Numbered from the stretch's first letter, positions 9,656-17,971 are shown. The stretch is 64,000 nucleotides of DNA from Coriobacteriia bacterium (GCA_030603745.1 JAUVXE010000011.1:1-64000), one strand, 5' to 3'. Program-made: numbers and translations. The notes: a model not told the origin generated them from the letters alone.

Positions 9656-11120
9656 GGCTCCTCCTCCGCCCAAGAGGGAGCAGCCCGCGAAGACCGAGGT
9701 CTGCAGGCGAGACCGCGACAGCGGCGACAACGGCCACCGCCATCCCGGCCATCCCGCCAAGGAGCATCACGATCGGCTGACCGCCTATCGGAGTCTGCCC
9801 GAGTGCCGCCACTCCCAGCCCCGCCACGGTCCCCGTCACGAACATCTGTACACCGGCCCTCAGTCGCAGTCGCAAGTCCAGGAGGCGCAGGAGCGTCGTG
9901 ACCTGTAGGACCGCCGCAGTCCAGGCGCCCAGAACGAAGGCGGCGGCAAGCAGTACGGCGTCGCTTGCGGGAACAAGCAGCGAGACCATCACGCAGACAC
10001 TGGCACCAGCGGTAGCGGCCACCGAGTTCAGCGGAAACTTCACTGCGCCATCAGCGACACTCTTGAGCATTGCGAAGAGTAGGGTGGCAGGAACCGCGGT
10101 GAGCACCACTCGTACCGCCGCTGTCGCTGGCTCGAACTCGGAGCCGAGCCAGACAGTCACCAGTTCAGGGGCGGTCACCCACAGGCTCGGAGCAACGGAG
10201 AATGAAATGGCAAGGGATGCCACTAGGAGCTTGTCGCCCATCTTGCGGATCTGATCCCTGTTGCCCTCACTCTGCAGAGCAGCGACCCGTGGCAGGAGCA
10301 CGATACTGAACGCCCCGAGCGCTGCATTGAGAAGCACGACCACCGACATCGCCGCGAGCAGATGGCTCGCCACAACCAACTCGCCAGCCCGCGTAGCGAT
10401 GAAGGAGCCGGCGGCCATCATGATAGCCAGAGCTCCGATGGCCGGCATCCTCGGAAGTGAGTACCCAAGCAATAGGCCAAGCGTATGACGACCAGCTCCC
10501 CGAGCACCGGGTGAGCCTGCGATGGCCTCCTGGGCAAGAAGCAGACCGTTCCACATGATGATCGGGACCGAGGTCAGCAACACGAGTTGGGCCCCGTCCA
10601 TCGTGCGCGGAGCCACGAGCACTACCGCAAGAGGGAGCAGCGTCATGGAGATCAGTCGATTCCGGTTTGCCCGACTCTGTTCGAAACGTGCGCGATACAG
10701 GCTGAAGACCAACTCGATGGAGACCAACGCAACGGTGTACGTCCAGATCGCCCACAGAAGTCGCTCATCCTCGGCACCCAGAACAGCCTGCGCCACCTGC
10801 CCCGGCCAGACGATCAGTACGCCCGTTAGAGCGGTGAGGACCGCTCCAACCGCGGCGATCCCCCATGTGGCGAACGATCGACGCATTCGGTCCTCGGTCG
10901 TCGCCGCGATGTGATTGACCAGTCCCAGGGTCATTCCAAGCGTGAGTACGGGAACCGCGCTGGCTCCCACCCGTTTGGCGAGGTTGTACGGACCAAACAC
11001 CTCGACGGCGCCACGACGAGCCAGGAGATACGTCAGAAGAGCGTTGCCCAGGATGAGCGCAAGACTGGCGAAAGTGGTCCAGATCAGATCGTGGCGCATG
11101 CCTCGATCTCGTGACTTCAC
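9642..11120 (-). CDS. Polysaccharide flippase (Wzx-like)
   Basis: A multi-pass protein of about 492 aa from a GTG at 11120 with GGGGAG six bases upstream. An ATG at 11099 is the alternative start. The N-terminus LALILGNALLTYLLARRG, then VEVFGPYNLAKRVGA, is typical of the polysaccharide transport/MOP superfamily, with about 12-14 helices. It would move the undecaprenyl-linked oligosaccharide across the membrane for the neighbouring polymerase/ligase and Wzc-like regulator. Confidence 0.85.
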   Translation of the reverse strand: MKSRDRGMRHDLIWTTFASLALILGNALLTYLLARRGAVEVFGPYNLAKRVGASAVPVLTLGMTLGLVNHIAATTEDRMRRSFATWGIAAVGAVLTALTGVLIVWPGQVAQAVLGAEDERLLWAIWTYTVALVSIELVFSLYRARFEQSRANRNRLISMTLLPLAVVLVAPRTMDGAQLVLLTSVPIIMWNGLLLAQEAIAGSPGARGAGRHTLGLLLGYSLPRMPAIGALAIMMAAGSFIATRAGELVVASHLLAAMSVVVLLNAALGAFSIVLLPRVAALQSEGNRDQIRKMGDKLLVASLAISFSVAPSLWVTAPELVTVWLGSEFEPATAAVRVVLTAVPATLLFAMLKSVADGAVKFPLNSVAATAGASVCVMVSLLVPASDAVLLAAAFVLGAWTAAVLQVTTLLRLLDLRLRLRAGVQMFVTGTVAGLGVAALGQTPIGGQPIVMLLGGMAGMAVAVVAAVAVSPADLGLRGLLPLGRRRSHGTP

Positions 11121-11134
11121 GGAATGCTCCCCGC

Positions 11135-12970
11135 TCACAGCAGGTCGAGCAGTGAGCCCAGGATCCCCCACCCGAAGTACTGGTCGAGGAAGTAGGTCAC
11201 CAGCCCGGCGATGACCAGCACCACGAGGAAGCTCAGCAGCGCGGCCATGATCCGGCCCACCACGGTGAGGAAGCGCCTCATCGGCGAGATCTCGGGGACG
11301 TACACCTGCGCGGGCGGGAGCGCGGTGTCCTCCGCGCGCACCTTGACCGGGGCCTTCGCGCCAGAGTCGTGGACCCGCTGCTTCTTGCCGGCGGCCCTGC
11401 CCGTCTCGGGCGCCTTGTAGTAGTCGGCGTAGTAGTAGTCACCGTAGTAGCCGGTGTAGTAGCCGGACGCGGCGGTCGCGGCGTCGAGTCCCCAGACCAC
11501 CGACCCGACCACTCGGGCGCCCACCTTCTCGAGCATCTCGAAGCCCTTGACGGCGGCGTCCCGCGTCGACGTGCCCGCGCGGGTGACCACGAGCACCCCG
11601 TCGGCCCAGCGCGCGACGGCAGCCGGATCGGCCACCGCGAGCAGAGGCGGCGTGTCGAGGATGACCCAGTCCGCCCAGTCCTCGAGCTCGGTGATGAGTT
11701 CCTTCATCTTCTGCGAACCGAGGAGCTCACTGGGGTTGGGAGGCATCTTCCCGCTCGTCATCACGAGCAGCGACTCGTCGCCCGGGCGCTGCAGCGCGGC
11801 CTTGAGCGAGTGCGAACCGAGTAGGACGTCAGAGAGCCCGATCATGTTCTGCACGCCGAAGAAGACCTCGGTGGTGGGTCTGCGGAAGTCGCACGAGACG
11901 AGCGCGACCTTCTTGCCGGCCTGGGCGAGCGAGGCGGCGAGGTTGGCCGCGACCGTGGACTTGCCCTCGGCGGGCGCGGCGCTGGTGACGAGCAGCGTCT
12001 TGATGTCGTGCTCGAAGTTGATGAAGTCGAGCGAGTTGCGGAGCACGCGGTACGCCTCGGCGGCGGGCGAGCCGGGGTGCTGCACGATCGTGAGCCGACG
12101 CTTCTCGTCCTTGTCGAACTTCTCCAGGGGGATCATCCCGAGCACCGGCGCGCCGAACACCCGCTCCGCTTCCTCGGAGGACTTGATCGTGTTGTCGAGG
12201 TACTCGTAGAGCACTGCCATACCGAGGCCGAACACGAGTCCCACAGCGAGCCCGAGGACCCCGTTTCGCAGCGGGTTGGGCGCCACCGGACGCTCGGCCT
12301 CGACCGCCGGGCTCACGAGCCGTCCCGACCCCGTCTCGAGTTGCTCTTGGATCCGCAGCGACTCGAGGCGGTCGGCGAGCGTGGTATAGAGACCGGTGAC
12401 GATACGCAGCTCCGCGTCGAGCTCGTCGGAGCGGCCTTCCTGCTGGATGCGGCGGCCGAGCTCGAGTACCTGGTCCTGTGCCTCGTTCAGGCGCGCCTCG
12501 ACCTCGGCTACGGCAGTGGCGATGCTCTCGCGCTTGGCCTCCTGGGACCACGCGACGTACTCCTCGGCGAGTCGATTGGCGATCGCCGCGGCCATCGCGG
12601 GGTCGCGGTCGGTGGCCACGATGCGCACGATGTTGGTCTGACCGACAGCCGAGACACTCACCCGGGCGAGCAGGTCGTCAGGCGTGGTCTGGAGGCCGAG
12701 TGCGCGGATGGTGTTCTCGGCGAGGGGCCGGAGCTGCATCAGCTGGACCTGCGTCTGCAGGCCGCGCTCGGCGTTGGAGAACTCGGTCAGCGTGCTGCCG
12801 AGGAACGCCGCGCTCGCGTCACGCTCGGCGATGAGCACCTTGGCCTCGCCCTCGTAGGTGGCGGGCTGCAGGAGGCTGACCACGAGCGCGGTCACGGTGA
12901 CGATGAGCACCGCCTGGATGATGGTCCAGCGGCGGGCGCGGACGACGCTCAGATAGTCGCGAAGCTCCAC
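11135..12970 (-). CDS. Fused chain-length determinant and BY-type tyrosine kinase (Wzc-like)
   Basis: The 611-aa protein has a Wzz domain with a first TM helix (about residues 15-35), a periplasmic coiled-coil region, a second TM (about 230-250), then a P-loop ATPase: Walker A SAAPAEGKST, Walker A' VALVSCDFRRP and Walker B VILDTPPLL. A tyrosine cluster YYTGYYGDYYYADYY follows near residue 515, the usual autophosphorylation tail. Unusually, about 80 more residues follow with one or two hydrophobic helices at the very C-terminus. It probably sets glycan chain length. Confidence 0.92.
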   Translation of the reverse strand: MELRDYLSVVRARRWTIIQAVLIVTVTALVVSLLQPATYEGEAKVLIAERDASAAFLGSTLTEFSNAERGLQTQVQLMQLRPLAENTIRALGLQTTPDDLLARVSVSAVGQTNIVRIVATDRDPAMAAAIANRLAEEYVAWSQEAKRESIATAVAEVEARLNEAQDQVLELGRRIQQEGRSDELDAELRIVTGLYTTLADRLESLRIQEQLETGSGRLVSPAVEAERPVAPNPLRNGVLGLAVGLVFGLGMAVLYEYLDNTIKSSEEAERVFGAPVLGMIPLEKFDKDEKRRLTIVQHPGSPAAEAYRVLRNSLDFINFEHDIKTLLVTSAAPAEGKSTVAANLAASLAQAGKKVALVSCDFRRPTTEVFFGVQNMIGLSDVLLGSHSLKAALQRPGDESLLVMTSGKMPPNPSELLGSQKMKELITELEDWADWVILDTPPLLAVADPAAVARWADGVLVVTRAGTSTRDAAVKGFEMLEKVGARVVGSVVWGLDAATAASGYYTGYYGDYYYADYYKAPETGRAAGKKQRVHDSGAKAPVKVRAEDTALPPAQVYVPEISPMRRFLTVVGRIMAALLSFLVVLVIAGLVTYFLDQYFGWGILGSLLDLL

Positions 12971-13729
12971 TTACGACTCTTTGAACCGTGCGAGGAACCA
13001 GTGCGTGGTCCCGCGGATGTCCTTCGAGATCGCGACGATGCTGCCCTCGCGGGCCGGCTTGGTCCCGCCGCCGAGGCGGACGGTGATCGTCGCCGTCCCT
13101 GGGCCGTTCTGCACCTCCACGACGTCGATCGTGGTGTAGCCGCCGTCGACGAACGCTCCGATGACGTCCTGGCTCTCGGCCTGCTCCTTGACGATGGTCT
13201 CGACGACGCTCGTGTCGCCCTCGCGACCCTCAGGCCCGCGCGAGCGGGCGGTCCCGGCGCTGATGCGCTCGAAGAACCACGCGCCGTCGTGGTTGCGGAG
13301 CACGACCTCGCCGGTCACGCCTTCGGAGGTCTGTACGCGAAGCGTCGCGTCATCGGAGCCCACGCGCGGGTTCGAGAGCGTCAGGCGCTCGATGTCACCG
13401 CTCACGAGCCGGCCGATCTGCTCCTGGCTGTCGACCTGCTCCCAGTACATCCACTGCTGTGCCTCAGCAGGGATGGACGGCGGGTCCTCCGCAACGGGCG
13501 CCGTGGTGGTCGCGACGTCGGAGGGCTCAGGCTGCGGCTTGGGGGGCACCTCGACGACCGGATCACCCGCGCCGAAGAAGTCGTCGATCAGGTCCATCCC
13601 GCCAAGCAGGAAGAACGCCCCGGCGAAGACGGCCGCGGCGAGGATCACCAGAAGCACCGGGAGCATGAGGGAGCGCTTCTGTGGCGCCTCCTCGGCATGC
13701 TCGATGGTGATCTCTTGGTGTTCGGCCAT
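12971..13729 (-). CDS. Single-pass membrane protein of unknown function
   Basis: About 252 aa from the ATG at 13729, which follows AGGGGG. A basic/acidic cytoplasmic N-terminus, one TM helix (about residues 22-43), a Pro/Thr-rich linker (about 55-85) and an extracytoplasmic domain with no motif I recognise. The end of the domain is rich in beta-like alternation (TATITVRLGGGTKP). It stops one base before wzc starts, so it is probably co-transcribed and may belong to the export apparatus. Function unknown. Confidence 0.75.
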   Translation of the reverse strand: MAEHQEITIEHAEEAPQKRSLMLPVLLVILAAAVFAGAFFLLGGMDLIDDFFGAGDPVVEVPPKPQPEPSDVATTTAPVAEDPPSIPAEAQQWMYWEQVDSQEQIGRLVSGDIERLTLSNPRVGSDDATLRVQTSEGVTGEVVLRNHDGAWFFERISAGTARSRGPEGREGDTSVVETIVKEQAESQDVIGAFVDGGYTTIDVVEVQNGPGTATITVRLGGGTKPAREGSIVAISKDIRGTTHWFLARFKES

Positions 13730-13855
13730 GCGTGCGTCCCCCTGACGAGTGTCCGAGGTGCGCCCCTTGGAGGGCACACCAGCGGTAATCTTATCATCCT
13801 GCCTGCTCAGACGCGACCACGACGGTCGCGGCCGGGCGGGCGTCGTGCATGGCCG

Positions 13856-14620
13856 TCACGGCCGGGTCGATGCCGTGATCCCGAGCGTTCCCCGGATGCC
13901 GGCAAGCGTGTCCGGTGCGAGGTCGGTACTGATCCCGCTTGCGGGGGTCAGCGCCGGATCGGCGAGCACGGCCGCCAGGGCGTCGGCGAATGCGACGCTC
14001 ACCACATCACGTTGAGTATCGGTCAGATACGGCAACGTCTTGAGGTACTCGCACGACCGGCGGCCGTCGAGGACGATCACGCCGGCCGGGAAGGTGAGCA
14101 GCTCGGTGCCGGTGAAGACGCTCAGCTCGCGCGGTGAGTCGACCTCGATCCCGCCGCGCGCGTCGACGGCCGCCTCCCAGGTGTCGCGGGGAACCACGAT
14201 GTGGGCGACCTTCGAGCCGCTCATCCGCTGCCGCCATGGGGCGGACCTGCCGAGGGCATCCGCCGTCGCCGCTCCCCCGCCGAACGCGTAGGCGTCCCAC
14301 ACCTGGTCGTAGGTGGTGCCGGGGATCGTGGTCGTCGTGAGCGGGTCGACGGGCGTGAGCGACGCGCGCGCTGTCGCGGTGTCGAGGAGCGCGACCACTG
14401 GCGTCACCAGCACGCCGCTCTCCCCTTCACAGGCCAGCGCGATCACGACGAGGTCGGCGGGTGCCGAGCGGCCGATCACCGACGGCGCGACGTCGCGCCA
14501 CACGAGCGCTCCGACCACGGCCAGCAGCGCGAGCGCCGCGAGGACCCCCGCGAGCACGCTTCCGCCTGGCGTGCCTCGGCCACGGCCCTGGTGGCTACCG
14601 CTGTACGGCCTCCTGCTCAT
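13856..14620 (-). CDS. Divergent LytR-CpsA-Psr (LCP)-like protein
   Basis: The 254-aa protein has one N-terminal TM (about residues 22-44) and an extracytoplasmic domain with LCP landmarks: VWDAYAFGGGAATADALG (compare AYAYGG...), VDARGGIEVDSPREL and VILDGRRSCEYLKT (compare LDGxxALxYxRxR). LCP enzymes transfer undecaprenyl-linked glycans to peptidoglycan. The usual conserved PRD segment before AYAYGG is replaced by TPVDPLTTTTIPGTTY, and the late arginines are partly lost, so catalysis is uncertain. Its position at the head of a glycan locus supports a role in glycan attachment. Confidence 0.65.
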   Translation of the reverse strand: MSRRPYSGSHQGRGRGTPGGSVLAGVLAALALLAVVGALVWRDVAPSVIGRSAPADLVVIALACEGESGVLVTPVVALLDTATARASLTPVDPLTTTTIPGTTYDQVWDAYAFGGGAATADALGRSAPWRQRMSGSKVAHIVVPRDTWEAAVDARGGIEVDSPRELSVFTGTELLTFPAGVIVLDGRRSCEYLKTLPYLTDTQRDVVSVAFADALAAVLADPALTPASGISTDLAPDTLAGIRGTLGITASTRP

Positions 14621-14624
14621 CGTC

Positions 14625-15827
14625 TCACTCCCCCAGATAGCCGAGGATGCCCACGGCCATCCCCTCGGCGAGCTTGTCCTGGTAGTGCGGGCTGGAGAGG
14701 AGCCGATCCTCGACGGGGTTCGACATGAAGCCGCACTCGACGAGGATCGACGGCACGGTGGCCCAGTTGAAGCCGGAGAGGTCGGTTCGCGCGATGGTGC
14801 CGCGCGGGGTCGCGCCGGTCGACGCGATCAGCGCGTCGTGGACGCGGGTAGCGGCCTGCTTGCTCGTGGCTGCGAACGGCGCCGTCCAGCGGTTCTCGCC
14901 GGGATAGAGCACCGAGATGCCCGCGACCGAGGAGTCGGTGGAGCCGTCGGCGTGGATGCGCACGAAGAGCGCGGCGTTCGCCTCATCGGCCACGGCGGCT
15001 CGTTCGGCGTTCGAGATGTTGACGTCGTTGGTCGTGCGGGTCATCACCACGGTGACGCCGGCTGCCTCGAGGCGGCGCTTGAGGTTCATCGAGATCTGGA
15101 GGGCGACCTCGTACTCCGGGATGCGTGTGACCACGCCGGAGGTCCCGCCGGTCACCCGCGGCTTCGACTGGGTGGATCCCGGCCCGATCGGCTCGTGACG
15201 CGAGTCCCCGCGGGACTGGTGGCCCGGGTCGATGACGACGACCACTCCCCCTCCCCTCCCCGCCGAGGAGCCCGTCGCGGCCGCGCCGACCGCGGCGGTG
15301 GCCTTTGCGGGAGGCGCGGCGGGACCGCCTTCGAGCTGGAGGGTGACCTCGGTGCCCTGGGCCACCACGACGCTCGGAGCCGGATCCTGGGCCGTGACCA
15401 GGGATCCCGCGAGATCGGGGTCCGCGGCGGCGGCAGCCGAGGCGACGGCAGCGGTGGTGACGCCCTCGACACGCACGGCAAGTCCGAGCGCCTCGAGAAC
15501 GAGTGACGCCTCCGAGAACGAGCGGCCGACGACGGACGGGATCTCGACGGAGGCAGCGACCGTGGGCTCGACGCTCGACTCGGCTCCCTCGGTAGGGGCG
15601 GCGTCGGCGAGGGCCGCAAGGTCGGCGGCTCGGGGAGCGGTCGCCGAGGGAGCCTCACGCCCTACCCCGAAGCCGGCGAGCGAGGTGCCGCCGTTGAGTG
15701 CGATGAGGGCGAGTGCGCCGAGCGCCGTGACGCCGAGCGCCGCGGACACGAGGCCGGTCACGCGCCGTCTGTCCGCGCGTGTCCGCTCCGACCGCTCTCG
15801 TCTCGTGAGTCGTATTCGTCGTGACAT
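14625..15827 (-). CDS. N-acetylmuramoyl-L-alanine amidase with PASTA domain
   Basis: Start chosen at the ATG at 15827 (MSRRIRLTRRERSERTR), because further upstream the frame runs through the tRNA gene. The 400-aa protein has a basic N-terminus and one TM (about residues 30-55), a PASTA domain (IPSVVGRSFSEASLVLEALG, about 115-185) and a C-terminal Amidase_3 domain. VVVIDPGH and FVRIHADG give zinc-binding histidines and IPEYEVAL the glutamate; the domain ends with ILVECGFMSN. It would cleave the amide bond in peptidoglycan at the cell surface. Confidence 0.9.
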   Translation of the reverse strand: MSRRIRLTRRERSERTRADRRRVTGLVSAALGVTALGALALIALNGGTSLAGFGVGREAPSATAPRAADLAALADAAPTEGAESSVEPTVAASVEIPSVVGRSFSEASLVLEALGLAVRVEGVTTAAVASAAAAADPDLAGSLVTAQDPAPSVVVAQGTEVTLQLEGGPAAPPAKATAAVGAAATGSSAGRGGGVVVVIDPGHQSRGDSRHEPIGPGSTQSKPRVTGGTSGVVTRIPEYEVALQISMNLKRRLEAAGVTVVMTRTTNDVNISNAERAAVADEANAALFVRIHADGSTDSSVAGISVLYPGENRWTAPFAATSKQAATRVHDALIASTGATPRGTIARTDLSGFNWATVPSILVECGFMSNPVEDRLLSSPHYQDKLAEGMAVGILGYLGE

Positions 15828-15877
15828 GCCGCTCCGCAGTCGATCCGGGTGACGCCTCGTGGCGATGGGCGTGCGTG

Positions 15878-15952
15878 TGGTGGGCCCGGCAGGATTCGAA
15901 CCTGCAACCAAGGGATTATGAGTCCCCTGCTCCACCATTGAGCTACGGGCCC
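15878..15952 (-). tRNA. tRNA with CAT anticodon, probably tRNA-Ile2 (lysidine type)
   Basis: Read on the minus strand, a full cloverleaf of 75 nt can be drawn: acceptor GGGCCCG/CGGGCCC, D-arm, anticodon loop CTCATAA, T-arm with GGTTCGAAT and encoded ACCA. The GACTCATAATC stem-loop and TTGGT variable loop look more like Ile2 than elongator Met, but the choice is not certain. The 5' 48 nt are duplicated at 27319-27366 by integration of the adjacent element. Confidence 0.93.
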
Positions 15953-15953
15953 C
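15905..15953. repeat. Left attachment site (49-bp core direct repeat)
   Basis: This 49-bp stretch is identical to 27319-27367 and in the same orientation; the flanking bases differ on both sides. It overlaps the 5' part of the CAT tRNA: acceptor 5' strand, D-arm, anticodon arm and start of the variable loop. The two copies bound the integrated element. Confidence 0.96.
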
Positions 15954-15969
15954 GCCCGGAGGATACAAG

Positions 15970-16012
15970 AACCCCCTCCCACCTGCAAGTTTGCGGGCGG
16001 GAGGGGGTTTCT
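15970..16012. terminator. Hairpin terminator at the left end of the element
   Basis: An 11-bp perfect stem, AACCCCCTCCC (15970-15980) and GGGAGGGGGTT (15999-16009), with a GC-rich inner loop and short T-rich ends on both strands. It lies 17 bp upstream of the tRNA 5' end and after the last minus-strand gene of the left arm. It would stop transcripts of that arm before the tRNA. Confidence 0.75.
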
Positions 16013-16045
16013 CTGTCTCTCTCATGCTCAGTCGCGCGGGGCCTC

Positions 16046-16066
16046 TGCTCTCACCGTGCTCTCATT
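16046..16066. repeat. Putative integrase arm-type site, left
   Basis: Two direct copies of TGCTCTCA, 11 bp apart start to start. The 21-bp block matches 27205-27225 in the same orientation with one mismatch. It lies 92 bp from the core repeat; the right copy lies 93 bp from its core. The near-symmetry suggests P/P' arm sites of the circular form. Confidence 0.65.
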
Positions 16067-16479
16067 CCTAGCCCGCACGGCCCTGAGGGATGCGTCGCAC
16101 GGGCTTTCCAGGCGTCACGTTCGGCGGTTGCTCGGTCAAACTGCGAGCGTTCCCACCCTGCTATCTCCGCATCCTCCGTCAGCCGCTCCATCTCCTCGGC
16201 TTGGGCGGTGATGTGGGCGCGGAGGGTGGCTGCGTGTGCGCTCGTGCGCTCGTATCCGAATGCCTCGAAGTAGTCCAACGCCTCCTCCACCTCTGGCGGT
16301 AGTGAGGATGTGGGGGTGTCGGTGTGGAAGGGGTCGGGGCAATACCGCTGACCATACCTTGTCGCCTTCTCCCGCTCGGGTGGAAAGTCAACGGGGGACC
16401 ACCATTTGCCGTACGCAAGCTGCTTCCAGTACCGCACCTTCGGGTCGTCACTCCCACACGTCGGGCATCGGTCACTCAT
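16051..16479 (-). CDS. Small zinc-ribbon and coiled-coil phage protein
   Basis: About 142 aa from ATG at 16479 (or the adjacent ATG at 16482). The N-terminus MSDRCPTCGSDDPKV has a CxxC knuckle and a second cysteine follows in RYCPDPFHTD. A helical, charged second half (about residues 65-120) looks like a short coiled coil. The start overlaps the stop of the upstream gene (ATGATGAGTGA), so translation is coupled. Function unknown. Its stop codon lies inside the putative arm-site repeat. Confidence 0.65.
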   Translation of the reverse strand: MSDRCPTCGSDDPKVRYWKQLAYGKWWSPVDFPPEREKATRYGQRYCPDPFHTDTPTSSLPPEVEEALDYFEAFGYERTSAHAATLRAHITAQAEEMERLTEDAEIAGWERSQFDRATAERDAWKARATHPSGPCGLGMRAR

Positions 16480-16717
16480 CATGCATCCTCCACTCGACCT
16501 CCCACTCCACCTCCGGGCAGCGGTCGTCGTGAAACGCGCTCCACTTGTGGCACACGACCTCGCAACCCTCGCACGCCTCGGCGGGGACGCCGTGCTCCTC
16601 CCACTCGCGGTAGACCTCCTCGCGGATGTCGTCTGCGAGACCGTTGCCGGGCAGGTCGCACGAGCGCACGCCGGGAGGCAGGTTGTACTCGCTTCGCGGC
16701 AGGTAGATGTCACTCAT
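16472..16717 (-). CDS. Small cysteine-containing phage protein, unknown
   Basis: 81 aa, starting MSDIYLPRSEYNLPPGVRS after a strong AAGGAGG. It has a CEGCEVVCHKW cluster and a very acidic Trp-rich end (EVEWEVEWRMHDE). The cysteines suggest a small metal-binding fold. The start module AGGTATCCCGATGAGTGAC is identical to that of the next gene upstream. Function unknown. Confidence 0.65.
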   Translation of the reverse strand: MSDIYLPRSEYNLPPGVRSCDLPGNGLADDIREEVYREWEEHGVPAEACEGCEVVCHKWSAFHDDRCPEVEWEVEWRMHDE

Positions 16718-17202
16718 CGGGATACCTCCTTGAGTGCGGCGTCGAACCCTGGTAGTTCGCGGAAGCGAGGAGAGACGTACTTGTAGCCGCCGCGCTCGAT
16801 GATGCTTCCACCGTGCACATCGCCGAAGTCATTCCAGCAGTCATCGCAGATGACCTTGCCGTCAGGGGCGACCCGAAGGAACTTGATGCGGAAGATGGCT
16901 CCTTCCTCGGAGTGACACTGACACTCGCCCCACACAGCCGGATGCGAGACCGCCGCCTCCACGAGTGCCTGTACCTTCTCGGCTTCTACGAGGGAGCCGT
17001 CTGCGAGCTCATAGTTATCCTCGAAGAACCTCTTGGCGACGTACCATTGGTCTGCGGGATTGTCGGGGTTCCACGCGATCATGCCGCCTTCTTCCGGTGA
17101 GTCCTCGGCGTTCACGCTCACACCGGACAGATCTTCGCCAACGATGTAGGGGCGCATCGGCTGTAGCAGCTTCTTGCGGTAGAGTCGCTGTAGGTCACTC
17201 AT
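16714..17202 (-). CDS. Hypothetical phage protein with CxC/CxxC motifs
   Basis: About 162 aa from ATG at 17202 (MSDLQRLYRKKLLQPMRPY). The middle has HPAVWGECQCHSEEGAI followed by VICDDCWNDFGDVHGG, so four cysteines could bind zinc. The C-terminus ends EVSR, sharing its last codons with the upstream gene because both contain the same junction sequence. ATGA overlap with the HAD-like gene implies coupled translation. Function unknown. Confidence 0.65.
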   Translation of the reverse strand: MSDLQRLYRKKLLQPMRPYIVGEDLSGVSVNAEDSPEEGGMIAWNPDNPADQWYVAKRFFEDNYELADGSLVEAEKVQALVEAAVSHPAVWGECQCHSEEGAIFRIKFLRVAPDGKVICDDCWNDFGDVHGGSIIERGGYKYVSPRFRELPGFDAALKEVSR

Positions 17203-17753
17203 CGGGATACCTTCTTCACAGCTTCGAGGGATGCGTCGAGCCAGCCGTCCGACGAGTCCCATGTCGGCTGCTTTACCAAGCTCCCGCTCCTCGGGTCAGG
17301 GCCCTCGATCGGGATGTCCCCGGGTTGACCCACACGACCCACACGGAGCATCCTGGCTTCCCTCTCGCTGGCGAACAACACCGCAGGCTTGTGCGAGGGG
17401 GTCACCCCGTCAGCGCGGAGCCCGGTGTTGAAGATCACGCCGACCGCGCGATCGTCCCAGAGCTCCCGCATGTGCATGTCCTTCTTGTAGGTGACCCGGA
17501 GGGCCTGGCCGAGGTGCTCGAGGCACCACTTCTGGATCGCCAGGACACACTCCTCGAGCTCCTCGATGCTCGCCCTGTTGTCGGGACAGACGCGGGCCGT
17601 GAAGATCCGAACATCCTCCCCGGCCTCGAGCCAGCCCTTCACCCGGTCGAGCATGAGCGGGATCGGGTCACCGATCCTGGTGAGCCCGTCCCACCCGTGG
17701 TACTCGGCAAGGGTGCCGTCGAGATCTACGCCGATCCACCCCCCCGCGCTCAC
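17199..17753 (-). CDS. HAD-superfamily phosphatase-like protein
   Basis: The 184-aa protein begins with a GTG that overlaps the previous stop (GTGA). HAD motif I is WIGVDLDGTLAEY (nucleophile Asp and acid Asp+2), motif II is RIFTAR and motif IV is WDDRAVGVI. A cap insert is short, as in polynucleotide-kinase phosphatase domains and small phage HADs. It could remove phosphates from nucleotides or nucleic-acid ends. Co-location with RNA ligase RtcB is suggestive, but the substrate is unknown. Confidence 0.75.
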   Translation of the reverse strand: MSAGGWIGVDLDGTLAEYHGWDGLTRIGDPIPLMLDRVKGWLEAGEDVRIFTARVCPDNRASIEELEECVLAIQKWCLEHLGQALRVTYKKDMHMRELWDDRAVGVIFNTGLRADGVTPSHKPAVLFASEREARMLRVGRVGQPGDIPIEGPDPRSGSLVKQPTWDSSDGWLDASLEAVKKVSR

Positions 17754-17971
17754 GAGGACCTCGCGCTATTGCCGCCGATCCCCGCAAGGAGGAACGCGAG
17801 CACGCCAAGGACCTCTGCCCAGGGCGAGGGGACGGACAGAACGTTCAGGGCGAACCAGTACACGAGGTAGCCCCAGGCCACCCCGAGGCCCAAGAAGAAC
17901 AGGCCGGCCGCCACAATGAGCAGGAAGGCGACTACGACCACCAGCCCCCCGCTCGTTGCACTCTTGCTCAT
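17750..17971 (-). CDS. Small two-helix membrane protein
   Basis: 73 aa from the ATG at 17971, which overlaps the integrase stop (ATGA). Two hydrophobic helices (about residues 9-33 and 40-65) are separated by a short turn. There is no signal cleavage motif. Function unknown; holin-like, superinfection-exclusion and host-membrane roles are all possible. Confidence 0.6.
   Translation of the reverse strand: MSKSATSGGLVVVVAFLLIVAAGLFFLGLGVAWGYLVYWFALNVLSVPSPWAEVLGVLAFLLAGIGGNSARSS

Noticed and set aside
12008-14137. Long plus-strand open frame opposite the wzc region
   Set aside because: Antisense to the Wzc-like kinase and its neighbours; no ribosome site and shadow-type composition.
14625-16025. 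Longer start for the amidase gene reaching 16025
   Set aside because: The extra N-terminal residues are a translation of the tRNA gene and terminator. The start at 15827 gives a normal basic N-terminus followed by a TM helix.
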